A stretch of DNA of 64,000 bases, from positions 79,140,705-79,204,704 of the forward strand of contig CP136067.1 of assembly GCA_032622095.1 (NCBI GenBank), in the 5' to 3' direction. The notes beneath the pieces were generated by a model. It did not search any database. It was given only the letters and a program-made list of their open reading frames with translations, and was not told where the DNA came from. Source of the stretch: Siphonodentalium dalli. Taxonomy: Eukaryota; Mollusca; Scaphopoda; Gadilida; Siphonodentaliidae. Positions 45,584 to 58,200 of this stretch are shown piece after piece. Made by a program: the position numbers and the translations under genes. The first letter of the stretch is position 1; every line of letters begins with the position of its first letter.

Positions 45584-46171
45584 TTAGTATATATCATACA
45601 GCAATGGATTGGATAATACATATAATGAATATGAATATATTAAATATATTTGAAGAGACAACTCATATCTAATATACAAAAGATGAAGTGGAATTTTAGC
45701 ACAAAGTGTTGTCATGATGTGCTTATGTTTGAGAGCTCTATCTGTGTGGACTGTTCGGATCAGCGTGCATATTCTGTTTAGAATTATGGGGTCATATGAG
45801 TTCAGGATTTCATCCATAATCAAAATATTTATTTTATCACCATATTTTTGGGGGGTAATTTTCTTGCTTATGTGCGCAAATTTTTTCCATTCCAATAAAT
45901 AGTGGAATTCGTCTGCTATCATGTTATGGTTACATAAGCGACATGTTCTATCCTTGTGGGGTGTTCCGTTCCATCTCCCAGTTTCTATTGGGAGTTTGTG
46001 GTTCGCTGTTCTGAATCTGCAAAATTCAATTCGGTTTTTACTTTGTAAGATATCAAGATATTTTTCAAAGGAGAAATGGTGTTTAAATATGCTATTTATT
46101 TGGCCTCTACTTGATTTGTTCATTTCAGAGTCCCACTTTATTTTAAAGTCTCTTAGAAGACTGTTTTTCAC
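45584..46171 (-). pseudogene. LINE ORF2 C-terminal fragment (195 codons open)
   Basis: The longest open frame outside the LINE at 13.8-18.6 kb. It encodes FRTANHKLPIETGRWNG, then RTCRLCNHNMIADEFHYLLEW, the C-terminal 'F R T.NH.LPIE.GRW… C.LC… DE.HYL' domain of a non-LTR ORF2 of a different group from the Jockey-like copy. There is no reverse transcriptase upstream (towards higher coordinates), so it is 5'-truncated, as LINE copies usually are. A host gene is unlikely. Confidence 0.75.
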
Positions 46172-49100
46172 GCAATCAAGGAATTAATTGGCACACATTC
46201 ACGAGAACAGTGATATCAAGATTGACAAGAATTTATCTTTATGTTGATACCGTTCACAGCCCCAACATTGCTTTTATCCAGACTATTCTGAGAGCTTAAA
46301 TTGAAAACCCATGCCAAATGTGTCCGACTACCGCTTTCGACACTGACAATATCTGTTTATATGGACAATAAGAAAACGCATAGAACCACTTAAAGATGAA
46401 CATGTAGAAATAGATTATTAAAAAAAAATTCGCGTGTTGAAACTATTGTAATGTAACAAAACTGTTACAGTATTGACTACAAATAACTATTCTAACATTC
46501 AATTATTGAACTGAGGTCGTATGTACAGACTCTTTATACATATATATCTATATATATACCCTGAACTGGCCAATTGCATACGCTTCCGTTGATTACAGTT
46601 CCCAGGATCTCCAAAATATCGTTCAACAGACGCGTGGGGGTCATATTCGTCTATACATGTAGGTACTTAGTCTACTTCGATTCTATAACAACCGAACGAC
46701 GATTATAATTCATTGACGCCTATTTTTTTCTAAACGGGAAAGAAACAACTAAATTTTACGATTGGTTGCCTTAGTCTCTATCTACACTTATATATTCCTG
46801 CATGTATTAATTATTGGCATATACTATATGTATAATATACTATATCGGCACCTGTATACCGCATAACTATATAGATGTTCTATTCATAATCTGGGCTTAT
46901 GACATGGGCTGTTTTACTAATTATAGTTGCTTGGACTGATTATATCCCGTGACCCCCCCCCCCCCCTATATAGCTAACCCATTCCTCGGGCAGAAGCCCA
47001 ATTATATATTATTATCCATCCCTTAGGCCATAATAAATATATTCCTAGATGATCATCAGAAGTTTTTTGAAAATTGGGGTGGGGGGGGTGGTATTTATTA
47101 TTTATTAAATATTTCCAGCTCGGCATAGATGAACCAAGTAAAGTTGATTCAATTCATTGCTATGTTGTATGCATGTGCAATATTAATAAAATGTGAGTTA
47201 AATGAAGTGAAAGATGGAAATAAATAATACCTGCCAATAAATGTCATGTTGTTATATATATATTCCCAATTTCCCATCATTTACTTCATTTATAATAAAA
47301 CACATATGATATATATATATTAATATCGCACACACATATGTTGTGGTGCAAACTAAATGTCAAAAGATGCCCATGTCAAGCATATTCGCATGCCCTATTT
47401 CTATGTGGTGTTCGGTATCCCGAGAAATGAGCAAATGCTTGCGGTACGGATCAAGCACGATATTTTTTCCCCGAACAGTTAAGAAGTGCATTAAAGCTTA
47501 CTCTTTATACTTGTATTAATGTTGTCCATGTATATTGTAAGAAAACAGTTAATGTAGCACAATAATATGATAAGTATTGTCAATGTGGACAAACAAATGC
47601 CTCCCAAGCACTCAACTATGCAGTTCTCTTGTAATTATTCTCTCAGTTTAGATTGTGGTGTCACATCTTCCTCAGAACACAATATTGATATATCAACAGG
47701 CCCAAGATGAACACCATAATAGGGCTTTTCTATGACTTTATAATAACATAACTTGTATGATATTAATTCAAACCTCACTTAAATATTTGGTCATACAAAT
47801 ATTTGGTCATACACCTCAGGACCTAAGACACACCTCCACTGGCAGGATGTCTCACATGCGCCTCAGTCACATTGCACAGGGTGTAAATGTTCCTCAGTCT
47901 CAGACGCCCCTCAATTGCATTGATATATAAAGACCCACACCACACTGAAAATGGTACCGTTACCACTACACAGGCCACACCTTGACTGAGGTACCACAGC
48001 GCCGATTCAAATTGCCCCCAACTTTGAAGTTCCTTATGCACACTGGCATTGCATGCTTGTAAGTTTTATACACTCATACAAACCAGTAGATAATTCCATG
48101 TTCTGTTTTTAAATAGTGCCCATCCCAGATGGGTGTTTGATATGGTAGACATGCAGTCATCTTTATACTGTATCCATACTAGTAACTACGCATGAACACT
48201 ATGAATCCTTGATACATGTACATGTATTCTGATAGAAGTAAATTGTTTTTAAAAATTCCATCTAAAATTATTTCTGCTTAATGTAAACATAGTATAAAGT
48301 ATATATTTAGCGATATAGGTGTGCTTACGTGCCAATTACATGCATACACGCCGATGATCATCTAGCAATAAATTGATTATGGACTTAACTAACATTATTT
48401 CTGATTTGGACACAAGCCGTCACATGATAATCCGGGGAAAAACATATTGGACTCCCGAAAGTCATAGACGCGAATCGAGTCCAATATGACTTTTATAAAA
48501 ATTATCGGGACTTCGGGTGACGTCATTTGGATTTATAACATACAGATGGATAACAAAAATGTCATTAGACAATGTTGTATGCAGTACCGGGTGTGTGTTT
48601 TCTTGTATTCGTCCAATATGACTTTTAATCACAACCTGGACTCGTACAAGAAAAAAACATACTGTACACAACATTGCATAATAACTTTATAATATAAACC
48701 GACAAATCGATTTATCTTGCATACCATTCTCTTTTTTATTATTATTATTTATTTTTTTTAATGGTCAGTTAAAGATATGTGGTTACAAAGCTGGAAACTT
48801 AAAAAAAATAGATGTCTAACAATATCGGTGGACAAAACACAAATTGCATCATAGTTGACACAATGAGCTTGTATTGTGTGACTATAACAAGGCAGCGAGT
48901 TATAGAATGGGTCGCCAAATTGGTTTATCCACAGGTCCATGTATTGTGAGTCTGTAACTGTTGGCTAGCATTGTTCAATATACGTACATAATTGATATTG
49001 ATCGAATTGGTATAATTCAACTTATGCGCTACATTATATATGCAGATTTTTATTGAAACATGAATTCAATGGACCTAACACTACATATAACACACCATTC

Positions 49101-49325
49101 TTGATTATCTGTGCGGATTTAAATATGGTACGAAATATAGTGAGTACTTTTTCGTTGCGATAAATTGCGCGGGAGATTTTGAGATTGTCGATACTATATA
49201 ATTATTGAATAGAATGTAGAAGATAGGTAAATGTATAAATAAGGTAATTACCTTGTGACACCTGTACATTAGGTTCATTAAACACCTATAATCCGTTATC
49301 AAAATTAAAAACTTGCGTTGCACTT
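46172..49325. other. Intergenic, AT-rich, nothing recognised
   Basis: Contains TATATA tracts (46540-46560, 47255-47330) and a C tract at 46951-46965. 48440-48640 has short repeated CCAATATGACTTTTA/TATTGGACTC blocks. No coding region supported. Confidence 0.5.
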
Positions 49326-49398
49326 CGACCCTGATGGGACTTGAACCCACAATCTTCGGCTCCGGAGGCCGACGCCTTATCCATTAGGCCACAGGGTC
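49326..49398 (-). tRNA. trnR-CCG: tRNA-Arg (anticodon CCG)
   Basis: On the minus strand a full cloverleaf can be drawn: acceptor GACCCTG paired with CAGGGTC, a D arm with GGATAA, an anticodon stem TCGGC/GCCGA around loop CTCCGGA (anticodon CCG), and a T arm GTGGG-TTCAAGT-CCCAT. There is no intron. A and B box promoter sequences are intact. It is about 73 nt and close to the animal tRNA-Arg(CCG) consensus. It is a single copy lying in the gap between the two host genes. Confidence 0.96.
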
Positions 49399-49633
49399 AG
49401 CGTCTAAGAATTTTGCTAACAAACAAGTCACGAATGGAACTTCGTTAGAGTTAAAGTTGGAATAATTACCAGTTCACATTGATTTAGTTTTAAAAAATAT
49501 CCAGAAAATCTGCATCAAGTGGACGATATTATTTGTGCACAAACATAACGGACAACAAATCGAAAAAACCACAAATTTATTTCTTCAAACAACTTTTAGA
49601 GTTATCACACTTGAATTGAAGATCCGGCCTGGA

Positions 49634-49675
49634 CCATAGAAATCGGATATGTCTTTATATATCCGATTTCTATGG
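49634..49675. mobile_element. Tiny hairpin element, 42 bp, with 6 bp direct flanks
   Basis: CCATAGAAATCGGATAT pairs perfectly with ATATCCGATTTCTATGG across an 8 bp loop. CCTGGA stands on both sides (49628-49633, 49676-49681), suggesting a transposed hairpin. Confidence 0.6.
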
Positions 49676-49850
49676 CCTGGACAGGGAATGATATATTCAT
49701 TTATTTGGTGTGCTATCCCAAACTCCAGACAGAGTTATCTCCCATCGCTCCGCTGATATACCAGCGATGCATATCATTTACGTCCATGGATATACGTAGA
49801 TGGCGCTGTGTGGAGTTTGGTGCTATATCCCTTGTATAACCAGGGCATTC

Positions 49851-49953
49851 CACAGGTCCCCAGAACAAAAATTGACCCACCCCCAATAATACTTAATCCT
49901 ATAGGATTAAGTATTATTGGGGGTGGGGTCAATTTTTGTTCTGGGGACCTGTG
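49851..49953. mobile_element. Near-perfect 103 bp palindromic MITE with 8 bp target duplication
   Basis: Arms run from CACAGGTCCCCAGAAC to its complement with almost no loop (centre CCTATAGG) and only about one mismatch or indel. GGGCATTC flanks both ends (49843-49850, 49954-49961). The match between arms suggests a recent insertion. Confidence 0.85.
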
Positions 49954-49962
49954 GGGCATTCC

Positions 49963-52076
49963 TGACTCCAAGCATACACGTTAGGAACAAGACGGCTGTC
50001 AATCAAGACTATCCCTTGTATTGTTACTGAAATATTTAATTGCGCTTTAGGTCCTTTCAAGTCATTAGTGCTAGGCCTAAAGAGTCTATGCCCCCATTGA
50101 CCATTTTACGGATAGCGATAATAATGCATCATGGGATAGAAAGAATCCAAACACAGCTAATCAGCTATGTGCTTATCGCCCGCATGCATTTACTGTGGGA
50201 GATTTAGAGTGGGGAGATAAAACAATTAATAACTTTGTTATCTTTCGTAGTTTTTGCGTTAAATTAAAAACATATATCAGGGACATACACTTCTTCCAGA
50301 ATGTTAAAAAACATTACCAGTTTTGCATCGTAGTTTTATTGATTTCATGCGACAAAATAGTCAGAAAATTCAGAAAACTGCGCTATATCATAACAACTCA
50401 ATGTTTTGCGGTGTTAGAAAACGCCCGATAAAACGGGGGGGGGGAGGGATTTTTTTTCCGGGCACGTATGCCGGGGTGGGTGGTCGATAGGACCAACAAA
50501 CATTTTTTTCCGCAACTCAATCAAAATTTTCCTGCATGTTTTTTGACTGTTTTTGCAATGAGTTTGGCTTAAAACACCTTAGAATAAGAGAATTTAAATA
50601 ATGTAATTCTAACTGCTAAACTGACTGCAGGCAGTTATCGTGTTGTATTTTGTTGCAAATTTTGAAATCCAAGATGGCCGCTGGCAGCCATGTTTTTTTT
50701 GGCCAAATGACCCCAAAATGACTCGTTGCTATTTACATGTCAATGTTAACATCCATGACAAATAGTATGCACAGAAATTCATATACAGAATTCGACCCCC
50801 CCCCCCCCCCCCCCGCAAATCTCTGTTTTAGTGTTAAAAGGGGGTGGGTGTCCAAAAATGGTCAGAAAAAACTGCCGAAAACGGAAAAAAATTTGGACGC
50901 GGGGCTGGGTGGGGTCCCAACAAGGGTCGAAAAGTAAAAATCAGCATACACGCCCCCCCCCCTCTGGATAAAACAGTTTTATTGGGAATGTTTACACCAA
51001 ATTTTCAGAGAACATAGAGTGAAAATAGTCCTGCCGGAATATCATAAATGATTACCATGTGTTTGGGATTAATTAACCCACAGACAGACAAAATCGGCGA
51101 CAATTAATTCCCTCTTCACATCTAGGGCTTTGTCGGCGTTTCCGACAAAAATGAAACTTATCTGTTCAAATAGGCCTACCTCTATAGGTCCACGTCAGGG
51201 ATGTGGCTAGAGGGTCTCCGTTCGGGTGGTGTCCACCTTGGGAAATTCCAACTGCACCCTCCCCCTTGAATCAGAAGGGGGGGGGGGGCAATGACACACC
51301 GGGCCGACCAACTGATGACAATTCCAAAGACAATGTTAACCAAATGAATGACAATATTGTTTTCTTAAATTAGCTAGCAGTTTTTGACTGGCCACGGGGG
51401 AGGGATCAGGACACAAGCTTTCCAAGTGTTGGAAATTTCCAACCTGTCACCCCCCTGAGGTTGGAAAATTATTACCTGGAAAATTTCCAACTGATGACCA
51501 TTTCAGTCCAAAATTTTGACAAAAAATAGGAAAATATGCAATAATTGGTCCAAAAACAATTAATTCCCCCCAATAAATTGTTTGAAAATCAAATTACAAG
51601 AACATTTTCAACCTATTGTTGGTGTGATATTTCCAACTAATGACCTGCATGGCACCTATGAAATTTCCAACTGTTGAAAATTTTGACCAAAGTTAGGGGG
51701 GGGTAGACACCCCCCCCCAACCACCCCCGTCGCCACGTCTCTGGTCCACGTACATGCATGTCTCACACTAGATAATGCCATGACTCTCTACTCTGGCTAA
51801 CGCGGCAGTAACGACCGTAGAGATCATATTCCACCAGTACAAAACCTGGTAACTTTTTGAAGTTTAGACAGGGAACCTTATAAAGTCGAAAACATAACGC
51901 ATCAGGGAATATATGTATTTCTTTGTTATTACCATCGACGTATATTATATTAAATATAGATCGATGTTATTACCTGTTCCTTGATAATGTACTTCACTGT
52001 GGATGCGCCCTTCTGTAAAAGCCGGTGTATGTTTATGCACATTCCAGGCTATTTGTCTATCACATAATTACTAGTA
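49963..52076. other. Intergenic with many G/C homopolymer runs, nothing recognised
   Basis: Several runs of 8-19 C or G inside AT-rich DNA and TTTCCAAC repeats at 51410-51680. No gene-like frame. Confidence 0.5.
50796..50814. repeat. Poly-C tract
   Basis: Nineteen C in a row. Similar shorter tracts of C or G occur at 46951-46965, 50436-50445, 50953-50962 and 51278-51287. Confidence 0.9.
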
Positions 52077-52190
52077 CAGTAATGCCCTAATTAATCGACT
52101 CCATAACCACAGCAGAATTTCCGACTAAATCCTGAAAAATTACCCATAATTCTGCTGTGGTTATGGAGTCGATTAATTAAGGCATTGCTG
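52077..52190. mobile_element. TA-flanked mariner-type MITE, 114 bp
   Basis: TA stands at both ends. ~43 bp arms start CAGTAATGCCCTAATTAATC and, reversed, CAGCAATGCCTTAATTAATC, with about two differences. Diverged relatives start at 52309 (one end only) and 61775. Confidence 0.82.
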
Positions 52191-52308
52191 TAGGTATAGG
52201 ATGGGGGCAGTTGATAGCTCCCTCTATAGTAGCATAAACGAATGTAATTTTAAACCCTTGGCGATCAAACTATGTTAAATGCTCTAAATGTATCGAAACT
52301 GCAACTAC

Positions 52309-52430
52309 AGTAATGTCCTAAAAAATCGACTCCTTAACCACAGCAGTATTAGGGATAATTTTTCAGGATTTAGTGGGAAATATGGCTTGTTGCCATTCAT
52401 CGGAAAGCTCTCAGTGAGAGATCAAAATTA
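52309..52430. repeat. One-ended relative of the TA-flanked MITE
   Basis: Begins TACAGTAATGTCCTAAAAAATC and continues into the ATGGCTTGTTGCCATTCATC block also found twice at 61840-61945. The opposite end was not found. Confidence 0.6.
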
Positions 52431-52994
52431 AGGTGAATTTTCATTTAGCAAGCGGCCAGCTCAGTTGCTGATTGGTAGAAAATATCTGATATTAATTGAT
52501 TGACAGCTATGGAAAGGGCCATTGGTTTGAGACAACTCATATCTTCATCTGACTTATTGGCTCATTAAAATCATGCCATTTGGAGGACATGGCTTTGTAT
52601 CTTCATTTTCATGGACAGAGCAACAAATAAACTCAATTTGAAGAAATGTTCACAAAATAAAAATTTATTATTGCACAGCAAAACAAAATACATACCAATA
52701 TTATATCACATAATTAGGTTTGTAATAATAAGCACTAAGGTGTCTTGCTAGTCCAAGTTTCCTTCATTCGTTCTTCACTGGCTGGAAACATTGGTCCAGG
52801 CAGATATTGGCAAAAACAAATAACTTTCTTTACCAAATACTCATAGACAAGTATTACCCTCAGGAAATGTTAACACTTGTGCGCTTCATAATAGCAAAAA
52901 TGGCTGTGATGGTAAAACAGTTGTCTAAACTATAACATGTGGAATACGTGTCCCTTTAATTTGTTGAGTGTCAGTATCAGGCCTGAGAATATGG

Positions 52995-53095
52995 TGCAGG
53001 ACATGTACAGAATGAGGTTCCCAGAGGGTGAATTCTAGTGACAGCAGGCTAGTGTCAACAAATTAATCTTCTGGGGACCTCATTCTGCATGGCCT
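52995..53095. mobile_element. Diverged palindromic MITE, GAATGAGGTCCCC family
   Basis: CAGAATGAGGTTCCCAGAGG and its inverted partner CTGGGGACCTCATTCTG around a shortened, degraded centre. Confidence 0.7.
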
Positions 53096-53541
53096 CATCT
53101 ACTATGGGAGATCTAGACTCAGATTTAGGTTTTCAGATGGTGAACATTGTGATGTGCACCCATTGGGCACCTTGATTATGCAATGTGTCGTCTGCCAATT
53201 TGGGGATATAGAAACAAAACTAAAAAAAAAGTTTTGGGAAGAAGTTTCTAAAGAAACTAAAAAACATGTTAATGTAATAATAAAGATACTTTCCAGAGAA
53301 GATGAGGGATAATGGTCTCTCACTGTCAAGGAATTCTATGTAAACAATGTGTCAGATGTTCATAATATTTTTCTTAACACCCCTCCAGATGAATAGACCA
53401 TTTCAAACTATACTTATATAGCTGGGGGAATCTATGCAGTCAAGAAAGGGCTAATAACATAAGTAAGAGATAGCTAATAGTGCCATAAACCACACTGAAC
53501 AAAAGATAATATGACACAAAACTCCACATGAATTCAGTTAA

Positions 53542-54010
53542 AGGTACCCAATCCGTAAAGAGGGTCCCCATCTCAACAACAACAATCCGATCAGAGGGTC
53601 CTATATTACTATTTCTTTGGCTTTGGGGGTAAAAAATATTTGATTCGAGTCGAGGAACCCATCAAACAAAGCTCAGAGTTATTAGATATTGATTTTTGAA
53701 ATTTGTTAATTGCTCGAGATGAGTACTAATAACTGCCGTCAATTTGGTAACCTGCTCGAGATTTTACGTCAAAACTCTATTCAAACAGACAAGGATGGAT
53801 AACTCTATAATCAAGTGGTAATAATAACGAAATTTTGACTGTCTTCTGGGCCAGAAAGAATTCCCGATAATGAAAAATAATAGATTTCTAAAATCGATAT
53901 CTAACAAATCTGAGCTTTGATGGGTGACTTCCTCGACTCGAATCAAATATTTTTGACCCCCGAAGCCATTGAAATAGTAATTGAGAGGAGTTTTATCGGA
54001 TTGAGTACCT
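53542..54010. mobile_element. TTAA-flanked MITE, AGGTACTCAA family, copy 3
   Basis: TTAA at 53538-53541 and 54011-54014. Left end AGGTACCCAATCCG, right end CGGATTGAGTACCT. The interior is very close to copy 2. Confidence 0.87.
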
Positions 54011-54014
54011 TTAA

Positions 54015-55047
54015 ATGTTATTATCATTGTACAAAACATAATTTTGGCCCAACAAATCATCAAAATAGCACCTCATAGTGGTAAAAAGTTGAATGGTGTA
54101 TACTTGTGTCTGTGCACGAATATATTTATAAAATTACTTGCTTAAAGACATGATATTATTCAATGTCTCTCTTTATATCTGCAATAAAAAAAAGCAGACA
54201 GCTCAAGTTAAGTGGTTAGTGGGCCAACATTTGAGCTTGCGAATTGTTGTACTGATATTCCATTCCCATGTGCTTTCCCAGTAACAAAAGGTACTTTCAA
54301 TTATTATACTGGAAATAAGTTGACAAATGACCTTAGGCTATTTGTTGATAATAATATCTAAAATTCCCTCCAAATAACTGAATAGGGAATCCTATGTTGT
54401 CAGCACTTGTATTATCAAAATATCCATACCAATGAATAACAGACCACTCCAATGTATACATTTATAACTGAAAGGGAGAATCCATTTAGTTATGAAAGGG
54501 GAAATAAAACTTTTGTTGTGAACCAACCAGCAAATTCTTCATACTAGATATAAAACATATCCATATGAGTTTGGATACCACCAACAATATAATCAGCACC
54601 AAAATTGTGAGAATGTTAGTTGGTTAGAAGTTTCATATGTAAGCATACAGTACAGCATCTCCAATATTTTATATATCATCATTTTGAACATGGTGCATAG
54701 TCATAATGATCTTTTTGTGTGTGTCATGACTCATGGGATTAGCACAGGTCAGATACAAACAAATTTCAATTCCTAAATTGAAGGCCATTTCCTGGCACCT
54801 TTAGAGTATTTCTCAAGTCAATAGAATATGGTAAATTGGAATCAGAATCAATTACAAGTTCAACAAGTGGTGTGAATATCAGAAAAATTCAAGGCTGTTG
54901 AAGGCAAACGACATTAATTCAAGTATTTGGTTACAAATCAAATTCCAGACTAATCCAGATTATCTAGGACCTGCAGGAATCCTGTGTTATGTTTCCTAAG
55001 TCTCAGATTACTGCTTCTAGAATAATATGATCTATTGACTGTGAATG
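54015..55047. other. Downstream of HSDL1-like stop; repeat remnants only
   Basis: 54400-54500 is a partial copy of the 32708-32877 MITE family. Otherwise nothing recognised. The 3' UTR of the HSDL1-like gene must lie in the upper part, but I cannot place its end. Confidence 0.45.
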
Positions 55048-55221
55048 TCATATAGACATGTTTGGATCTTCTGTTTCATCTATTGCATCAAAGGAGTCTT
55101 CACTTGCGAGTCTGGCAGCTTTTTTTGAAATGTGGTTGAGAGCCTGACGCCTTAATGCACAATTCAGTCTTGATGCACCCCACATCCAAACATTTTCTGA
55201 TATTCTATCACAAAACCAGGA
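55048..55221 (-). CDS. HSDL1: HSDL1-like last exon and stop
   Basis: The acceptor is CTTTTCAG and the stop TGA is at 55048-55050. It encodes SWFCDRISENVWMWGASRLN then CALRRQALNH, matching the family's W.W....N..LR..AL end, followed by an unconserved acidic tail ending in DPNMSI. Confidence 0.9.
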   Translation of the reverse strand, partial: SWFCDRISENVWMWGASRLNCALRRQALNHISKKAARLASEDSFDAIDETEDPNMSI

Positions 55222-58200
55222 CTGAAAAGAAGTTTACTGATTAGTGGTATTTTGTTATTATGAATATACTGGACCAAGTCTCTTCGGTCCACAACAGCTT
55301 GGAATAGGGTGTCTGTCATTTGCAGAATGAGGTCCCCAGAGGGTGAATTTAGTGATGCTACCCCACATAGCGGGCTAGCATCACCAAATTCACCCTCTAT
55401 GCGGGGTAGCATCACTAAATTCACCCTCTGGGGACCTCATTCTGCAAACGACAGACACCCTATTTCAAGGCTTGTCCACAACAGCTTGGAATATCGATTG
55501 GGTTGATGCTTGGAATATCGGTTGGGTTGATGCTTGGAATATCGGTTGGGTTGATGCTGTTTTTTGGACCAAGTCCCATCCTGTTACATTTCTATAATGA
55601 ACTTTATGACCAGAATCGTGGGTGGGAGTTATCTTGCTTGTATGTCTTCGGATTATGTCAAATGGAAGCTTTGCGTATACGAACATAGAAGGCAACCTTT
55701 CCCAAGCATGATGATATCAAACATGCGTATATCAGTGGTCCGTAAAATGTCAAAGCAATGAGAAAATAAGTAAACAAAGCCTTGTTTTCAGAGAATTTCA
55801 ATTTGTCGCGCTATCAGAAAATGCATGAAATCAATGCATTAAATATGCATGAAATCAATGCATTAAATGATCGTATCATCAATATACCTTTTTCTATTAA
55901 TGGTGATGTCTGACGATTAATCACATGCAGAGGTCTAAGTGAATGCATGGCTCCACATGTACATGTAATATTTATTTTGAATGACTGTCCGTTATAGAAG
56001 AACAACAGCGCAGGACTAGGTCCAAAACAGCATCAACCCAACAGATATCCCAAGCTTTTGCGGACCGAGAAGCTTGGTCTATGAATATACATTTTTTGTT
56101 CACAAGATCAACTTCTAAACAAAATATTTCCTTGAGTGAGAATGTGAACCGATATGGTAGTTGTTCCATGTCTTAACTTTTATACCAAGGTGATTTAATC
56201 TAGGTATAATTCCCCAACATCAATTTGGAAAAAATAGAGAGGTTGAGACTGAAAACATCTAACTTCACACGTCAAGAAATATCAGACTATACTTGTCGAT
56301 TGAGTGGGGCAGGAAATCGGGACCAATTACAGTTTGTAGGTAAACTCAATACAACACAGAGTGTGAATATTATGCATGAGTAGCGGCCTTATTTAATACT
56401 GTCTTTGCATCTCATTGACAACTATCTAAATCACTGTGTTATGTTGCACATACTTCGTTTGGAAATAAAACATAGTTGGATGATTACTGGGTTATACTTT
56501 CCCACCTCGGGCAAATAGACCGGCGAAATTAGAAGTTTTATCAATCTAAACCTACCCACTGTTTAAAGGTACTCAATCCGATTCGATGGTCCCCATATCA
56601 TCAGATTCCAACAACAATGACAATTTTTTAATTGCTGCTTTAGTTATCAGAATCAATTAATTGCCCAAAAATAATACTAACGACAATCATAGTATAAAAT
56701 TTCCCAAAACCTCTTATTTATCAACATTTTGTTCAACGAAATTTTGCCGGTTTGTCAAATATCTGACACAAAAAAGCCACTTGATTTTAGAGTTATCCAT
56801 CTTCATCTGCAATTTGGTCCGAGACCATCTTCTAGTCGACTTTTACTGGGCCACTGAAATTTATTGGTGGTGAAAAATAATAGATTTCAAAAATTGATAT
56901 CTGATGACTCTGAGCTTTGATGGGTGGGTTCCTTGACTCGAATAAAATATTTTTTACCCCCGAAGCCAAAGAAATAGTAATTTGCGAGTGTTAAATCGGA
57001 TTATGCATCTTTAAGGATTATATATAACTGTCTATAATATAGATTATTTACAAGTAAGGCATGAATAGTGAGTGACTAATTAATGAATAGTGAAAGACTC
57101 ACTCTATTAAGGCTGTGCCTGGAATCAATCTTCACGCAGAAGTTGTATTCTATGTACAAGTAACATATTTAAGCTGAAACATTTTCCGTGGCAATGCTCC
57201 TTGATTCATTTTTTTGGTTATATTTAGAACAGGTTGGAGAAACACACTCTCTGCACATGGACCGTACTGTACTGTGTTGGGCGTTCGACCAAGTCGTCGC
57301 TAATCTATTCCCAATTGTGCATACAGCGAAGTCAGCAGCCTATATCCGGTACATAATTTAATTGATATCAAAATCACCCAATGTATATGATTACACTTTA
57401 CTTTATTATCCACTGTATTAACCATCATGCAGTACTATTTAAATGTAAAAGACTGACCATACTTAAGAACGTTGATTTACTTTTTCTCGCTTTGCTTCAA
57501 GGAAAGTGGAAACAATCAAAATGCCATAATAACGGCAGGTTATTTTTGCCGATGCTGATTGTAAACAGATAACCTGAATATCGGCCAGTGCCGACTGCTG
57601 TTCCAGTTAATCTGTTCATCACTATGCTCTTTCATTGACAAACTTGGAATTTCTAAAGGCATAACACAGCACCTGGCAACAATCATTATTTGGTTGAATG
57701 GCATGAATATGTACACTCACCTGCACTGTGTGAGGCCAGTATCCTGAGGTTCTGCTATAACGACCGAGTGTAGTGACCGCATGCTTGGCATAGACAGCTG
57801 CCGTTGGTATGAGCAGATTTGATTTTGAGAGTGTTTCACTATATCTGGTCATCCGGGTGGCAACATAGAAAGGCTTCAGAGACTGCACCACTATACCACT
57901 GTCTTTATATTCATAATTTATCGCCCTAGCAAAGTAATCTAAATAACTCTGAAATGTATATTAATATATGATCCAATAAAGCAAAACATTGCTTGTTATA
58001 ATAGCATTTAAGGTGTACTTACATCACCAATTTTCCATATTCACCATGATCTCAGTTAACCACAGTTGGAACTTGTAAAATCTGAAAGATTAACCTCTTC
58101 ACTGCTGAATGGCCATTATGCAGTTGATAATTATCAAAGAGAACAGGAATATCACAAACCCTAAAACTTAGTCCATACAAAATTATTATTATACACAATC

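Noticed and set aside
57721-57948. Assignment as HSD17B12
   Set aside because: GYWPHTVQ and the C-terminal W.W….LR..AL pattern fit HSDL1 better; HSD17B12 has a different end and usually a lysine-type retention signal, absent here.
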